From Lelliottia amnigena (GTDB taxonomy: Bacteria; Pseudomonadota; Gammaproteobacteria; Enterobacterales; Enterobacteriaceae), in NCBI GenBank assembly GCA_900635465.1, contig LR134135.1, forward strand, positions 3,658,001 to 3,722,000: a stretch of 64,000 nucleotides of DNA, read 5' to 3'. Below are positions 20,615-32,730 of this stretch, piece after piece. The translations under genes were made by a program, and so were the position numbers. Position 1 is the first letter of the stretch, and each line of letters begins with the position of its first letter. The notes beneath the pieces were generated by a model. The model was not told where the DNA came from. It worked only from the letters and a program-made list of their open reading frames with translations, and did not search any database.

Positions 20615-23456
20615 TTAAGCACGGTCCACCAGCCACTTCTGCCAGCTTGCAGACACCTGAGCGCGCTCAGCGGTAAAACAGTCCAGCGCCACATGGCCCG
20701 GTTGTTCCTGTAACGCCAGATGATGCAGTTCGTCACGAAGCGTGGTGTACGCGTGGGTGAGCGCCTGCGCTTCCTGCTCATCCATAATGTCGTTTTGCGC
20801 CAGCAGCTCCAGAATGCGCACATTATCAGACCAGCGCGTCAGCTTCGGTTTGGCGTGCGCGTGGCGGAGCACCAGATATTGCGTAATAAACTCGATATCC
20901 GTAATTCCCCCTTCATCGGCTTTGATATCAAAGCGATCGCGATGTTTATTGCCGAGATGCGCACGCATTTTCTCGCGCATTTCGCGCACTTCTGTTTGTA
21001 GCGTTTCGCCTTCACGCGTCGCGATCAGTACATCGCGGCGAATGGCGTCAAACTGTGTTTTAAGCTGCGGATCGCCGTATACCACGCGCGCACGCACCAG
21101 CGCCTGATGCTCCCAGGTCCATGCCTCGTGTTGCTGATATTCCGCAAAAGATTCGGTAGAGGTAACCAGCATCCCCGCCGCACCGGACGGGCGCAGACGC
21201 GCGTCGACTTCGTACAAAATCCCGGACGACGTGCGAGTGCTGAACAGATGCATCACGCGCTGGGCAAGACGCAAATAGAACTGGCGTCCGTCGATTTCGC
21301 GCTCGCCATCGGTCATAACGTCAACCGGGCAATCGTGCAGGAAGATCAAATCCAGATCGGAGCTGTAACCCAGCTCCCAGCCGCCCAATTTGCCATAGCC
21401 CACCACGGCAAAACCACGCCCCTCGCGATCGGACAAGTGCGTTGGCTGACCGTAACGCGCCACCATCTGCCCCCCAGGCCTGCTGCACCACCGCGTCGAT
21501 CATCGCTTCGGCAAGCCAGGTTAAATGATCGCTGACTTTCATTACCGGCAGCGTACCAGCGATATCCGCGGCCGCCACGCGCAGCATTTGCGCCTGCTTG
21601 AACTGGCGCAACGCTTCGAGCTGCTGCTCTTCATCGTCTTCCGGAACGCGCAGCAGATATTGGCGCAGCTCATCGCGATAGGCATCCATCGCGGTCGGCT
21701 GGTACAGCGTATTGGGATCGAGCAGTTCATCGAGCAGCAGCGGATAACGCGCCAGCTTGCTCGCCACCATCGGCGATGCCGCGCAGAGGGAAATCAGATG
21801 TTTGAGCGCCCCGGGGAATTCGCTGAGCAGCTCAAGATAGGTTGTCCGCGTGATGATCCCCGTGAGGAGTGGCGTCACGCGAGACAGCGGGACAGGCGCG
21901 TCCGCGCGCGAGCAGACGTCGCTCAATAAATGCGGCATCAGGTGATCAAGCACCTGGCGTCCGCGCGGTCCAATGGCGCGCTTGTTCATCTCCATACGGA
22001 AATCGGCGATCAGCGCGACCACGCGATGGCGGTCGTCGTCACTGAGATGCGCCAGCACCGGCGTGGTGTCGTCTTCCTGCAGCGCATCCTGCCACAGCTC
22101 GCGCCAGTGTTCGGACAACGTATCATCCTGCGTGTCGCTCTCGTCATCACCAATCAAATCGTTAAAAATGCGCCGCACACCGGCCATATGCGCATCCAGT
22201 TTTTCGGTCAGCGCCTGCCAGTCATCGACGCGCATCCCCCAGGCCAGACGTGCGCGATTCAGGTCGTCGCCCGGCAGCGTTTGGGTTTGCTCATCGTTAA
22301 TGCTTTGCAGCAGGTTTTCCAGGCGGCGTAAATAAAGATACGCGTCGCGCAAGGTTTGCGCGTTGCCTTCCGGCAGCAGATGCAGCTGATCAATGGCCTC
22401 TAACGTCGGCAACAGCGAACGGGACTGCAGCGACGGCTCGCGTCCACCGCGAATCAGCTGGAACACCTGAACGATAAATTCGATTTCGCGAATCCCGCCC
22501 GCACCGAGTTTGATATTGTCCTTCAAACCCCGACGACGCACTTCTCGCGCAATCATCCCTTTCATGTTGCGTAGCGACTGAATCACGCTGAAGTCGATGT
22601 AACGGCGGAACACGAACGGGCGCAGCATGGCACGCAGCTCGCTGGCGTACACATCGCCGTTATCGCCCATGATGCGCGCTTTAACCATCGCATAGCGTTC
22701 CCAGTCGCGGCCCTGCTCCTGGTAATAATCTTCCAGCGCCGCAAAGCTCAACACCAGCGGACCGCTGTCACCAAACGGACGTAAACGCATATCCACGCGA
22801 TAGACAAAACCGTCCTGAGTGGGCTGGTCCAGCGCTTTGATTAAGCGCTGCCCCAGACGCGTAAAGAACTGGGCGTTATCCAGCTCGCGGCGACCACCGC
22901 GCGTTGCGCCCTTTTCCGGCCAGGCAAAAATCAAATCGATATCCGACGAAAAATTCAGCTCGCCACCGCCCAGCTTGCCCATGCCTAAAATCATCAGCGG
23001 CTGCGGCGTACCCTCTTCACTGCACGGCGAGCCCCACTCTTTACAGCAGGCGTCGTACAGCCAGTCGCGCGCCGTCACGATCAGCGTCTCCGCCAGACAG
23101 CTTAACTGCTGTAATGTGCTTTCTTCACTTATCAGCTCCAGCGATTGTGCCCAGGCGATGCGGACCATCACCCGACGACGGAACTGGCGCAGCACGCGCA
23201 TCAGCGTCGGTTCATCGGCCACATCGGCTAACGCCTCATGCAGCCACTGGGCATAATGCTGCCACTCATCCGCCTGCGGCGGCGCCGTCTCAAGTTCAGC
23301 CAGCCATTCAGGATTGGCGGTAATGCTCTCCTGAACAAAATCGCTAAAGGTAAGCACTTGCTGCGCCTGCTCGCTTAGGGAGGAAGCGGGTAACGATTCT
23401 GGCAGACGGTCGCAAACCGTCTGCCAGTGCTGCTGTAACAGTGAAGAAAGCGGCAT
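20615..23456 (-). pseudogene. glnE: Glutamine synthetase adenylyltransferase/deadenylase, frameshifted by one base
   Basis: GlnE adds and removes AMP on glutamine synthetase in response to PII. Two nucleotidyltransferase domains are clear, with [20 protein letters not shown] in the N-terminal half and [20 protein letters not shown] in the C-terminal half. The frame breaks at the C6 run 21470-21475 (+ strand). As written, the protein ends after [11 protein letters not shown]. With five bases it reads [15 protein letters not shown] and continues to the stop at 20615, giving 946 residues, the E. coli length. All conserved blocks are otherwise intact. A sequencing indel is the likely cause, because loss of glnE impairs nitrogen control. 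Confidence 0.93.
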
Positions 23457-23476
23457 GCTGGGGTTCCTTGCCTGAG

Positions 23477-24778
23477 TTAACGTTTTCCGCTGTGCAGCCA
23501 GAACGGCTCTTGCGAAATAGCCTCATTACGGAAATGTTCAATTTCAATACGCTGACGCGTTTCGATGGCGTGTCGCAGCCCCTGCCAGTTCTCCAGCCAC
23601 GCCTGCGCTTTCACGCCGTCGTAGGAGCCTGCCAGCAGCAGAATGCTGTCGATATCGCGCGTCAGACGAATCAGCTGATCGCGGTATTGATCGCCAAGCG
23701 GACGGTCAAAAATCGTTTTCAGCTCCGCGGCACTGCGGGACATATGCGTATCCGCGAAGCGTTTGAATGAATCCGCGATTTTTTTCTGCGCTTTATCATC
23801 GAGGAATGGCTGCCAGCCGCGTGTTACCAGAAATTCGGTTAACGCCAGTTTTGCCGCAGCGGTTTGCGGGCTGTAGACCGCCGTTTGCGCGGAGATGTCG
23901 GTCGCCATGAGCGCTTCCGTCTGCGTCAGGAAATCGCGTAAGTGAGCGCTCGCTTTACGCGGAACCACGCCGCCGAAAAGCGTCAGCGTGCTGCGCACCA
24001 GCCCCATGGCGGACAGCACGTTGGCTTTTGCCTCTTTCACGCCACGGACCCACAGCTCTTCATGGTACTGCCACTGGCTCAGCGCCAGTTCCAACGCGGC
24101 TTCAAGGCCTTGCTCGACGCTGACTTTTGCAGGAACGCGCAGAATAGTCGTCGGCTTGAGCTCGCGCGGTGCATTTCCGGCGGCAAGATGATAACCGCGC
24201 GCGGCTTTACTCAGGCTACCCTGACGCAGACCAGACAGGCCCACCAGCTTACGCGCCAGCTTCAGCACATCATCCGCATCGCCTTCCAGTAGCTCAAGTT
24301 CCAGTTCGCAAATCGGCTCCTGGAACTCACCGGCTTTCACTTCGCCTAAATCGAGGGCGATTTCAATACGGCTTTTGCCTTCATTGACCAGCCACTTTTC
24401 GCGTAAGAAATCGGTGCTAAACAGCGGTGCTGCCTGCGCCGCCAGGCTCTCTGGCAGCTCGCCGTTCGGCCAGACTTCTGCCGGGAAGCGATCCAGTTCA
24501 AGTTCTGGCTTTGCAATGTCGATATTGTATTCAGGACGCTGATGCAGGCCGCCGACTACGCGTCCGGCGATTTTCATCGTCATCTCGTAATGGCCGTTCG
24601 CACCGCGAATACGCAGCCCCATATCATGGCTGCGTAGCCAGTTGTCGGGCGTTTCGTAATAGATGTTGAGCAGCTGTACCGGGTCGTGATGTTCGCCGGA
24701 GAGCTGATGAAGGTGAGTGCGCAGCGCATCAACGCTGTCATTTTCGACGATAAATTTTAATTCAATTTCTTGAGCCAT
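23477..24778 (-). CDS. ygiF: Inorganic triphosphatase YgiF (CYTH-CHAD)
   Basis: 433 residues. The N-terminal CYTH domain starts with the signature EIELKF and forms a triphosphate tunnel that hydrolyses tripolyphosphate. The C-terminal CHAD domain (about 220-433) is helical with conserved histidines and binds polyphosphate. It lies 20 bases upstream of glnE on the same strand, the order known in E. coli, so both are probably on one mRNA. Confidence 0.95.
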   Translation of the reverse strand: MAQEIELKFIVENDSVDALRTHLHQLSGEHHDPVQLLNIYYETPDNWLRSHDMGLRIRGANGHYEMTMKIAGRVVGGLHQRPEYNIDIAKPELELDRFPAEVWPNGELPESLAAQAAPLFSTDFLREKWLVNEGKSRIEIALDLGEVKAGEFQEPICELELELLEGDADDVLKLARKLVGLSGLRQGSLSKAARGYHLAAGNAPRELKPTTILRVPAKVSVEQGLEAALELALSQWQYHEELWVRGVKEAKANVLSAMGLVRSTLTLFGGVVPRKASAHLRDFLTQTEALMATDISAQTAVYSPQTAAAKLALTEFLVTRGWQPFLDDKAQKKIADSFKRFADTHMSRSAAELKTIFDRPLGDQYRDQLIRLTRDIDSILLLAGSYDGVKAQAWLENWQGLRHAIETRQRIEIEHFRNEAISQEPFWLHSGKR

Positions 24779-25004
24779 AGATTTCTACTTTGGGTTGCGT
24801 CACAGCCGCATCAATGAAGGCGAACTTCCTCGCCATATATGTGTCAGTACATAGTATTTTGCGCCAAATTGCCACGCAATGAGCAATTTGACGGGCGTAA
24901 AAGTTTGCAGGAGCGACACAGATGATTCCGATTGCTGATGAATGCTTTGCGTGGAGACACTGTTGCCTCTACTATCGTTCCACTTTTTACGAAAATAACG
25001 ACTG

Positions 25005-25628
25005 ATGATGCTTAAATTTCGCCTGATTGGACTCACTTTACTGACATTGAGCGCCGCGACTGCGGTCCATGCAGAAGAGAAACGTTACGTTTCTGACGAA
25101 CTGAATACCTGGGTCCGTAGCGGTCCTGGAGACAATTATCGCCTCGTGGGCACGGTAAATGCCGGCGAGGAAGTGGTTTTGTTACAGACAAATCAAGACA
25201 CCAGCTACGGTCAGGTCCGCGACAGCACCGGCCGCACCTCCTGGATCCCACTGAAAGAACTCAGCAACGTGCCCAGCCTGCGCACCCGCGTGCCGGACCT
25301 GGAAAATCAGGTGAAAACCCTGACCGATAAGCTGAACAATATCGACACCACCTGGAACCAGCGCACCGCTGAAATGCAGCAGAAAGTGGCGCAAAGCGAC
25401 AGCGTGATCAACGGCCTGAAAGACGAGAACCAGAAGTTGAAAAACGAGCTGATCGTCGCCCAGAAAAAGGTGAGTGCAGCCAATCTGCAGCTCGATGACA
25501 AACAACGCACCATCATCATGCAGTGGTTTATGTATGGCGGCGGCGTGCTGGGCGTCGGTCTGGTGCTGGGTCTGGTTCTGCCACATCTGATCCCAAGCCG
25601 TAAACGCAAAGACCGCTGGATGAACTAA
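25005..25628 (+). CDS. ygiM: SH3-domain membrane protein YgiM
   Basis: 207 residues (or 206 if the second Met is used). It has a signal peptide ending AVHA-EEK and a bacterial SH3 domain (about 27-90, with LNTWVRSGPGDNYRLVGTV). A coiled coil (about 95-165) follows, then one membrane helix near the C-terminus (WFMYGGGVLGVGLVLGLVL) and a short basic tail (SRKRKDR). It is expected in the inner membrane with the SH3 domain in the periplasm. SH3b domains bind peptidoglycan or proteins; the exact role is unknown. It precedes cca by 61 bases on the same strand. Confidence 0.93.
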   Translation: MMLKFRLIGLTLLTLSAATAVHAEEKRYVSDELNTWVRSGPGDNYRLVGTVNAGEEVVLLQTNQDTSYGQVRDSTGRTSWIPLKELSNVPSLRTRVPDLENQVKTLTDKLNNIDTTWNQRTAEMQQKVAQSDSVINGLKDENQKLKNELIVAQKKVSAANLQLDDKQRTIIMQWFMYGGGVLGVGLVLGLVLPHLIPSRKRKDRWMN

Positions 25629-25689
25629 TTCGTCTTCTCTGCCAGACTTACGTATCATCGTGTGAAAAATGAATACGGGAGTTTGAGGC

Positions 25690-26931
25690 GTGAAGATTTA
25701 TCTGGTCGGTGGTGCGGTACGTGATGCGTTGTTGGGTCTGCCGGTCAAAGATAAAGACTGGGTTGTGGTTGGTGCCACACCAGAAGAGATGCTTAACGCG
25801 GGCTATCAGCAGGTAGGCCGCGATTTCCCCGTGTTTCTTCACCCAAAAACGCGCGAAGAATACGCCCTGGCGCGCACGGAACGCAAAGCCGGTTTGGGTT
25901 ATACTGGTTTCACATGCTACGCCGCGCCGGACGTCACGCTTGAGCAAGATCTGCTGCGCCGCGATCTCACGATCAACGCGCTGGCGCAAGATGATGACGG
26001 TCATATCATCGATGTGTTCGGCGGTAAGCGCGATCTGCAAAACCGCCTTCTGCGTCACGTCTCCCCGGCTTTTTCTGAAGATCCGCTACGCGTTCTGCGC
26101 GTCGCGCGATTTGCTGCGCGTTACGCCCATCTGAGCTTCCGCATTGCCGATGAAACCCTGGCGCTGATGACCGCGATGACCGCGGCGGGCGAGCTGGAAC
26201 ACCTCACGCCAGAACGCGTGTGGAAAGAGACGGAAAATGCCCTGACGACGCGTAATCCGCAGGTCTTTTTCCAGGTGCTTCGCGACTGTGGCGCGTTGAA
26301 AGTGCTGTTCCCGGAAATTGACGCGCTGTTTGGCGTGCCGGCTCCAGCGAAATGGCATCCGGAAATTGACACCGGCATTCATACGCTGATGACGCTGAGC
26401 ATGGCTGCGATGCTTAGCCCCGACGTGGACGTGCGCTTTGCGACGCTTTGTCACGATTTAGGGAAAGGCTTAACGCCAAAAGCGTTCTGGCCGCGCCACC
26501 ACGGACACGGTCCAGCGGGTGTAAAACTGGTTGAAGGGATTTGCCAGCGCCTGCGTGTGCCAAATGACATTCGCGATCTGGCTAAGCTGGTCGCTGAATT
26601 CCACGACTTAATTCATACCTTCCCGATTCTGAAACCCGCCACTATCGTGAAGCTGTTCGACAACATCGACGCCTGGCGCAAACCGCAGCGCGTGGAGCAA
26701 ATTGCACTGACCAGTGAAGCCGACGTGCGCGGACGCACCGGCTTTGAAGCCTGCGATTATTCACAAGGGCGTTTACTGCGTGAAGCGTGGGAAATCGCCA
26801 AAGCCGTGCCGACGAAAGACGTGGTTGAAGCCGGATTTAAAGGGCCAGAGATTCGGGAAGAGTTAACGAAAAGACGCGTTCAGGCCGTCGCAGACTGGAA
26901 GGAAAAGCGTTGCCCTCAGCCGAAAGACTGA
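25690..26931 (+). CDS. cca: Multifunctional CCA tRNA nucleotidyltransferase
   Basis: 413 residues with a GTG start at 25690, conserved in enterobacteria. It adds or repairs the 3'-CCA of tRNAs. The head domain has [10 protein letters not shown] and the catalytic [10 protein letters not shown] (DxD), then [10 protein letters not shown]. The C-terminal HD domain ([15 protein letters not shown]) provides the phosphatase and 2',3'-cyclic phosphodiesterase activities of the E. coli type. The downstream hairpin CCTCAGccgaaagaCTGAGG overlaps the end of the gene and may terminate it against uppP. Confidence 0.97.
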   Translation: MKIYLVGGAVRDALLGLPVKDKDWVVVGATPEEMLNAGYQQVGRDFPVFLHPKTREEYALARTERKAGLGYTGFTCYAAPDVTLEQDLLRRDLTINALAQDDDGHIIDVFGGKRDLQNRLLRHVSPAFSEDPLRVLRVARFAARYAHLSFRIADETLALMTAMTAAGELEHLTPERVWKETENALTTRNPQVFFQVLRDCGALKVLFPEIDALFGVPAPAKWHPEIDTGIHTLMTLSMAAMLSPDVDVRFATLCHDLGKGLTPKAFWPRHHGHGPAGVKLVEGICQRLRVPNDIRDLAKLVAEFHDLIHTFPILKPATIVKLFDNIDAWRKPQRVEQIALTSEADVRGRTGFEACDYSQGRLLREAWEIAKAVPTKDVVEAGFKGPEIREELTKRRVQAVADWKEKRCPQPKD

Positions 26932-26941
26932 GGGCAGTGGG

Positions 26942-27763
26942 TCAGAAGAAGACCACGTACACGGCTGCCGCAACGATAAAGCGGTAGATAGCAAACGGAA
27001 TGAAAGAGATACGTTTGATGAGCTGCAGGAAGGTTTTGATCGCCACCAGCGCCACGAGGAACGCGGTCACAAAACCTACGGCAAACATAGGGAAATCCGC
27101 CGCCGTCAGGAAGTGATAGCTCTTATAGAGATCCAGCGCGGTGGCACCCATCATCATTGGCACCGCCAGCAGGAATGAGAATTCCGAGGCCGCATAGCGG
27201 CTCACGCCCATCAGCATACCGCCGGAAATGGTTGCACCTGAACGCGAAAAGCCCGGCCACAGCGCCAGACACTGGAAGCAGCCAATCATAAAGGCCTGAC
27301 GGTACGTCATATCGTCCAGCCCCGGCGCTTTTGGCTCTTTTGGTTTCAGCAGCTCTGCGGCAATCAGCAGCACACCGCCCACCACCAGCGCGTACATCAC
27401 GTTAATCGGGTTAAACAGCGATTTGATCGCGTCGTGGAAAATCAGCCCCAGCACAACGGCTGGCACCATACCCAGCAGGATATGAATGAGCGTCAGACGG
27501 CCTTTGCCTTCGCCTTCGTGCTGCGGCGGACGACCAAAATGAATGCCGATGAGCCCAAACAGGCGTCGCCAGAACATCACCACCACGGCCAGGATAGAAC
27601 CTAACTGAATGACCACTTCGAATGTCTTGGCCGTCTCTCCCTCAAAGCCCAGCAAATGACCGACGATGATCATGTGCCCGGTACTGGAAACCGGCAAAAA
27701 TTCCGTCAATCCTTCGACCACACCCAATATTGCCGCCACCAGCAGCGAGTGCATATCGCTCAT
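26942..27763 (-). CDS. uppP: Undecaprenyl-diphosphatase (bacitracin resistance)
   Basis: 273 residues, polytopic, also called BacA. It recycles the C55 lipid carrier by removing one phosphate from undecaprenyl diphosphate at the periplasmic face. The two family signatures are present, [15 protein letters not shown] near the N-terminus and [14 protein letters not shown] in the middle, with the catalytic Glu, His and Arg. It is convergent with cca and followed on the minus strand by nothing but the cca end. Confidence 0.97.
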   Translation of the reverse strand: MSDMHSLLVAAILGVVEGLTEFLPVSSTGHMIIVGHLLGFEGETAKTFEVVIQLGSILAVVVMFWRRLFGLIGIHFGRPPQHEGEGKGRLTLIHILLGMVPAVVLGLIFHDAIKSLFNPINVMYALVVGGVLLIAAELLKPKEPKAPGLDDMTYRQAFMIGCFQCLALWPGFSRSGATISGGMLMGVSRYAASEFSFLLAVPMMMGATALDLYKSYHFLTAADFPMFAVGFVTAFLVALVAIKTFLQLIKRISFIPFAIYRFIVAAAVYVVFF

Positions 27764-27869
27764 CTCATCAACCCTTATTAAAAAGTAAAAAACGGCTCAC
27801 CAAAGGGGTAGCCGCGAAAGATACAGCTGTAAGACCGGTATAACTGAAAATGGTTTAGCAATGATGACG

Positions 27870-28238
27870 TTAATTATTGTCTTTAAGATTTTGGCTACGC
27901 TCGATGATCACGCCGACGTTTGTCGCGCGTGCCACTGCGCCAGGTTTGCTGAGTTTGATGCGCACCCAGGGTGAATTGAACCGGCTTAACAGCAGATCCG
28001 CCACCTCTTCGGCCACGCGCTCGACCAGCGCGAAACGCTGCCCTTCAACATGATTCACGACCGTTTCGCTGATATCCGCGTAGCTCAGGCAATCTTTCAC
28101 ATCGTCACTTTTGGCGGACAGGCGATTATCCCAGCCCATTTCGATATCGAACACCAGCTTCTGCTCGATGGTCTGTTCCCAGTCGTAAACACCAATTGTG
28201 GTGATTACCGAAAGTTGCTCTATAAATACAATATCCAT
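27870..28238 (-). CDS. folB: Dihydroneopterin aldolase
   Basis: 122 residues starting [22 protein letters not shown]; a second ATG one codon upstream (28241) is possible. It converts dihydroneopterin to 6-hydroxymethyl-dihydropterin and glycolaldehyde in folate synthesis. The conserved substrate-binding Glu (IGVYDWEQ) and catalytic Lys (IKLSKPGAV) are seen. It is divergent from plsY, the arrangement seen in E. coli. Confidence 0.96.
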   Translation of the reverse strand: MDIVFIEQLSVITTIGVYDWEQTIEQKLVFDIEMGWDNRLSAKSDDVKDCLSYADISETVVNHVEGQRFALVERVAEEVADLLLSRFNSPWVRIKLSKPGAVARATNVGVIIERSQNLKDNN

Positions 28239-28345
28239 CACGACCTGCCTGCTTTTTGGCTAAACCGGATACCACTCCCGGCGAATTATGCGTATTATCC
28301 ACAGATGCAGAGAATACAGATACATTTTCAAAACGGAACAGCGTT

Positions 28346-28957
28346 ATGAGTGCAATCGCGCCTGGAATGATCTTCCTCGCTTACCTTTGCGGCTCCATCT
28401 CCAGCGCCATTCTGGTCTGCCGCATCGCCGGATTACCTGACCCTCGCGTCAGTGGTTCCGGGAATCCGGGGGCGACCAATGTACTACGAATTGGCGGCAA
28501 GAGAGCAGCCGTAGCGGTTTTGGTTTTTGATGTTCTGAAAGGGATGCTTCCCGTCTGGGGCGCATACGCGCTGGGCGTCACGCCGTTCTGGCTGGGGCTT
28601 ATCGCCATCGCCGCCTGCGTCGGTCATATCTGGCCTATTTTCTTCCATTTTAAGGGTGGCAAAGGCGTCGCAACGGCCTTTGGTGCTATCGCGCCCATTG
28701 GCTGGGATTTAACCGGCGTGATGGCGGGCACCTGGCTTTTGAGCGTCTTACTGAGCGGCTATTCATCGCTCGGCGCGATCGTCAGCGCGCTTATCGCCCC
28801 GTTCTACGTCTGGTGGTTTAAACCCCAGTTCACTTTCCCCGTTTCGATGCTCTCGTGTCTTATTCTGCTGCGTCATCACGACAATATTCAGCGTCTGTGG
28901 CGTCGCCAGGAAACCAAAATCTGGACGAAGCTAAAAAAGAAAAAAGCACCGAAATAA
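28346..28957 (+). CDS. plsY: Glycerol-3-phosphate acyltransferase PlsY
   Basis: 203 residues from [17 protein letters not shown]; the frame is open upstream but this is the conserved start. It has five membrane helices. It uses acyl-phosphate to acylate glycerol 3-phosphate. The three conserved cytoplasmic motifs are [33 protein letters not shown] and the later [21 protein letters not shown]. In E. coli the next gene is tsaD; here the urease cluster is inserted between them. Confidence 0.96.
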   Translation: MSAIAPGMIFLAYLCGSISSAILVCRIAGLPDPRVSGSGNPGATNVLRIGGKRAAVAVLVFDVLKGMLPVWGAYALGVTPFWLGLIAIAACVGHIWPIFFHFKGGKGVATAFGAIAPIGWDLTGVMAGTWLLSVLLSGYSSLGAIVSALIAPFYVWWFKPQFTFPVSMLSCLILLRHHDNIQRLWRRQETKIWTKLKKKKAPK

Positions 28958-29092
28958 AAATTATCTTAGCCCGGTACGTATAACGATATCGGGCGTTTCC
29001 TTCCTCGTATCATCATCTTTTCCTATGACAAAAAACGCCAACGGCTGATCCATACTCGAACCATTCGGGAATGCGTACACAGGGGCGAAATC

Positions 29093-29917
29093 TTGCAGGG
29101 CACACCAGCAAAAAAGCACACCCACGGCTGGCAGGCTTCGCTCGCGTTGCAGTTTTGTCACACCCCTGAAAAAACGGTTCTGCACTCGGCGCGACACGTC
29201 GGCCCGCTCACCGTTCAACGCCCATTTTATCCCGAAGAAGAGACCTGCCACTTGTACCTGTTGCATCCTCCGGGCGGCATTGTCGGTGGCGATGAACTCA
29301 ACATTTCCGTACAGCTTGAACCAAACAGCCATGCGCTTATCACCATGCCCGGTGCCAGCAAGTTCTATCGTAGCAGCGGTCCGCAGGCACGTCTGAATCA
29401 GCACTTCTTTATAGAAGAGAACGCCACGCTGGAATGGCTGCCGCAGGACACGATCTTTTTTCCCGGTGCCAACGCCGCTTTGCAATCTGTGTTTCACCTG
29501 CATCACTCCAGCACGCTGCTGGCCTGGGAGCTGTTCTGTCTGGGCCGCCCGGTGATTAATGAAACCTTTAGCCACGGCACCATTGAAAGCCGGCTGGAGG
29601 TATGGCTGGACGATGAACCACTGTTAATTGAGCGCCAGCATCTTGCCGATGGCGATCTCGCGCCCGTGTCCAGTCAGCCGTGGATCGGCACGCTACTGTG
29701 CTATCCGGCCAGCGAGGCATTGCTGGAAAGCGTGCGGGAAAAACTCGTCACGCTGGATAATTTTGCGGGCGCGACACTCACCGATGGCCTGCTGTCGGTG
29801 CGCTTTCTTTCGCACGACAACCTGATTTGCCAGCGGGCGATGCGCGAAATCTGGCAATGTCTTCGCCCGCACGTCATCGCCAAAGCGCCCCACTCGCCCC
29901 GAATCTGGCAGACCTGA
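29093..29917 (+). CDS. ureD: Urease accessory protein UreD
   Basis: 274 residues from a TTG at 29093; no ATG or GTG in this frame gives the conserved N-terminus, and AGGGG lies seven bases before the TTG. UreD (UreH) forms the UreDFG complex that channels nickel into the apo-urease. Conserved blocks include [39 protein letters not shown] and [13 protein letters not shown]. It is first gene of ureDABCEFG. A weak start codon may keep the accessory protein low compared with the structural subunits. Confidence 0.95.
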   Translation: MQGTPAKKHTHGWQASLALQFCHTPEKTVLHSARHVGPLTVQRPFYPEEETCHLYLLHPPGGIVGGDELNISVQLEPNSHALITMPGASKFYRSSGPQARLNQHFFIEENATLEWLPQDTIFFPGANAALQSVFHLHHSSTLLAWELFCLGRPVINETFSHGTIESRLEVWLDDEPLLIERQHLADGDLAPVSSQPWIGTLLCYPASEALLESVREKLVTLDNFAGATLTDGLLSVRFLSHDNLICQRAMREIWQCLRPHVIAKAPHSPRIWQT

Positions 29918-29927
29918 GAGAACCCTT

Positions 29928-30230
29928 ATGGAACTGACCCCAAGAGAAAAAGACAAGCTGTTGCTGTTTACCGCCGCGCTGGTCGCGGAACGTCGCCTGG
30001 CCCGAGGCGTCACGCTCAATTACCCGGAATCGGTCGCGCTGATCAGTGCCTTCATTATGGAAGGGGCCCGCGACGGACAAACCGTGGCGGAACTCATGGA
30101 AGCCGGTCGTCATGTGCTGACGCGCGCGCAGGTGATGGAAGGCGTGCCGGAAATGATCCCGGATATTCAGGTGGAAGCCACGTTTCCGGATGGATCAAAG
30201 CTCGTCACCGTTCACAATCCGATCGTATAG
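29928..30230 (+). CDS. ureA: Urease gamma subunit
   Basis: 100 residues, full length. Starts [17 protein letters not shown] and includes [11 protein letters not shown] and VTVHNPIV at the end, all invariant in UreA. One of three structural subunits of the (UreABC)3 urease, separate here as in Klebsiella-type enzymes rather than fused. It is 10 bases after ureD and 8 bases before ureB. Confidence 0.97.
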   Translation: MELTPREKDKLLLFTAALVAERRLARGVTLNYPESVALISAFIMEGARDGQTVAELMEAGRHVLTRAQVMEGVPEMIPDIQVEATFPDGSKLVTVHNPIV

Positions 30231-30238
30231 GGGGAGAC

Positions 30239-30559
30239 ATGATCCCAGGCGAATATCAGATCAAACCCGGGCAGATCGCCATCAACGCGGGGCGTGAAAC
30301 CCAAAGTACGATCGTCGAGAATCATGGCGACCGACCGATCCAGGTGGGGTCCCATTACCATTTTTACGAGGTCAATCCCGCGCTGAAATTTGATCGCGAA
30401 GCCACAAAAGGCTATCGCCTCAATATTCCTGCCGGTACCGCCGTGCGCTTTGAGCCGGGGCAAAAACGTGAAGTAACGCTGGTGTTGGTCGCTGGCGCAC
30501 AACGCATTTTCGGTTTTCGCGGCGACGTGATGGGCGGTCTGGAGATAAAAAATGGCTGA
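30239..30559 (+). CDS. ureB: Urease beta subunit
   Basis: 106 residues starting [20 protein letters not shown]. It carries [17 protein letters not shown] and [20 protein letters not shown], standard UreB blocks. It packs against UreC to form the ring and supports the mobile flap. It overlaps ureC by eight bases in another frame, which suggests translational coupling of structural subunits. Confidence 0.97.
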   Translation: MIPGEYQIKPGQIAINAGRETQSTIVENHGDRPIQVGSHYHFYEVNPALKFDREATKGYRLNIPAGTAVRFEPGQKREVTLVLVAGAQRIFGFRGDVMGGLEIKNG

Positions 30560-32255
30560 GATTTCACGCCAGGCGTATGCCGACATGTTCGGTCCAACGA
30601 CGGGCGACAAAGTACGCCTGGCCGATACAGACCTGTGGATTGAGGTCGAAAACGATCTCACGATCTACGGTGAAGAAGTGAAGTTCGGCGGCGGAAAAGT
30701 GATCCGTGACGGCATGGGCCAGGGGCAAATGACGGCGCAGGACTGTGTGGATCTGGTGCTGACCAACGCACTGATCGTCGATCACTGGGGGATCGTGAAG
30801 GCGGATATCGGCGTCAAAGACGGCAGGATCTTTGCCGTGGGCAAAGCCGGTAATCCCGATATTCAGCCCGGCGTGACAATCCCGATTGGTGCCGCGACCG
30901 AAGTGATCGCCGCCGAAGGCAAGATCGTCACCGCAGGCGGGATCGACACGCACATCCACTGGATCTGCCCGCAGCAGGCGGAAGAAGCGCTGGTTTCCGG
31001 TGTCACCACCATGATTGGCGGTGGAACAGGCCCGGCGGCCGGCACGAATGCCACCACCTGCACGCCAGGGCCGTGGTATATCGCGCGTATGCTCCAGGCG
31101 GCGGATACGCTGCCCGTCAATATAGGTCTGCTCGGCAAAGGCAACGGCTCGAATCCTGACGCGCTACGCGAGCAAATCGCAGCAGGAGCAATTGGCCTTA
31201 AAATTCACGAGGACTGGGGGTCCACGCCTGCGACGATCAACTGCTCGTTAAGCGTTGCCGAGGAGATGGACATTCAGGTGGCGCTGCACAGCGACACGCT
31301 GAACGAGGCGGGTTTTGTCGAGGACACGCTGGCCGCCATTGACGGTCGCACCATTCATACGTTTCATACCGAAGGCGCGGGCGGCGGTCATGCCCCCGAT
31401 ATTATCACTGCCTGCGCGCACCCCAATATTTTGCCCTCCTCCACCAATCCCACGCTGCCGTACACGGTAAATACCATCGACGAGCATCTGGACATGCTGA
31501 TGGTCTGCCATCACCTCGATCCCGATATCGCCGAAGACGTGGCATTCGCGGAATCACGCATTCGCCGAGAAACCATCGCCGCAGAAGATGTCCTGCACGA
31601 TATCGGCGCATTCTCGCTTACATCATCGGATTCACAAGCCATGGGGCGCGTCGGGGAAGTGATTATCCGCACCTGGCAGGTCGCGCATCGGATGAAGGTG
31701 CAACGCGGTGCGCTGGCCGAAGAATCCGGCGATAACGACAACTTCCGCGTGAAGCGTTACGTCGCGAAATACACCATCAATCCAGCGCTGACGCACGGCA
31801 TCGCCCATGAGGTCGGCTCCATTGAGGCGGGAAAACTGGCGGATCTGGTGGTCTGGTCACCCGCCTTCTTTGGCGTGAAGCCCGCTTCGATTGTGAAAGG
31901 CGGGATGATTGCCTGTGCGCCGATGGGCGATATCAACGCGTCCATACCTACGCCGCAGCCCGTGCATTATCGCCCGATGTTTGGCTCGCTGGGCGCGGCA
32001 CGTCATGCCACGCGCCTGACGTTTATTTCACAAGCCGCGGACGCCAACCGCATCCCGCAACAGCTCAATCTGCAAAGCGCGATTGCGGTCGTGAAAGGCT
32101 GCCGCACGGTGAAAAAAGCCGACATGATCCACAACGGTCTGCAACCGAATATCACCGTTGACGCGCAAACCTACGAGGTGCGTATCGACGGCGAACTCAT
32201 TACCAGCGAGCCGGCAGACGTTTTGCCGATGGCGCAACGTTATTTTCTGTTCTGA
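30552..32255 (+). CDS. ureC: Urease alpha (catalytic) subunit
   Basis: 567 residues, full length. It binds two Ni2+ ions and hydrolyses urea to ammonia and carbamate. Ligands are seen in [14 protein letters not shown] (two His), GLKIHEDWG (carbamylated Lys plus His region), [24 protein letters not shown] and the flap MVCHHLD with the catalytic-flap Cys and His. No active-site residue is missing. The C-terminus ends PMAQRYFLF as in Klebsiella-type enzymes. Confidence 0.98.
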   Translation: MAEISRQAYADMFGPTTGDKVRLADTDLWIEVENDLTIYGEEVKFGGGKVIRDGMGQGQMTAQDCVDLVLTNALIVDHWGIVKADIGVKDGRIFAVGKAGNPDIQPGVTIPIGAATEVIAAEGKIVTAGGIDTHIHWICPQQAEEALVSGVTTMIGGGTGPAAGTNATTCTPGPWYIARMLQAADTLPVNIGLLGKGNGSNPDALREQIAAGAIGLKIHEDWGSTPATINCSLSVAEEMDIQVALHSDTLNEAGFVEDTLAAIDGRTIHTFHTEGAGGGHAPDIITACAHPNILPSSTNPTLPYTVNTIDEHLDMLMVCHHLDPDIAEDVAFAESRIRRETIAAEDVLHDIGAFSLTSSDSQAMGRVGEVIIRTWQVAHRMKVQRGALAEESGDNDNFRVKRYVAKYTINPALTHGIAHEVGSIEAGKLADLVVWSPAFFGVKPASIVKGGMIACAPMGDINASIPTPQPVHYRPMFGSLGAARHATRLTFISQAADANRIPQQLNLQSAIAVVKGCRTVKKADMIHNGLQPNITVDAQTYEVRIDGELITSEPADVLPMAQRYFLF

Positions 32256-32264
32256 GGAGCAACG

Positions 32265-32723
32265 ATGATCACCTTAACCCAACGCCTTGACCATGCGCAC
32301 ACTGTGACCGCCAGCGTCACGCTACCGATTGATATCCGGGTGAAAAGCCGCGCCAAAGTGGAACTGAATGATGGCCGCGAAGCGGGTCTGATGCTGCCGC
32401 GCGGTCTGCTGTTACGCGGGGGGGATTTACTCTCCACGGATGACGGTAGCGAGATTATCGAAGTGATCGCCGCACAAGAATCCGTGTCCGTCGTGCGCTG
32501 TGCCGATCCTTATCTCCTCGCCCGCGCCTGTTATCACCTCGGCAACCGTCACGTGCCGCTACAAATCCTGCCCGGCGAGCTGCGCTATCACCACGATCAC
32601 GTCCTTGACGATATGCTGCGTCAGTTTGATCTCGACGTCACTTTCGCGCATCTGCCGTTTGAACCGGAAGCCGGAGCCTATACCAGCGACGCCCACAGCC
32701 ATTCTCACGCGCATTCGCATTAG
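32265..32723 (+). CDS. ureE: Urease nickel metallochaperone UreE
   Basis: 152 residues. UreE stores Ni2+ and hands it to UreG. The N-terminal peptide-binding domain and C-terminal metal-binding domain ([17 protein letters not shown], with the conserved His) are present. The end is a short histidine-rich tail ([11 protein letters not shown]), five His in eleven residues, shorter than the Klebsiella tail but still a metal-binding feature. It is nine bases after ureC and seven before ureF. Confidence 0.96.
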   Translation: MITLTQRLDHAHTVTASVTLPIDIRVKSRAKVELNDGREAGLMLPRGLLLRGGDLLSTDDGSEIIEVIAAQESVSVVRCADPYLLARACYHLGNRHVPLQILPGELRYHHDHVLDDMLRQFDLDVTFAHLPFEPEAGAYTSDAHSHSHAHSH

Positions 32724-32730
32724 GAACCAA

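Noticed and set aside
28961..29575. A 204-codon minus-strand frame over ureD
   Set aside because: ureD on the other strand is a clear family member; the antisense protein has no recognisable features.
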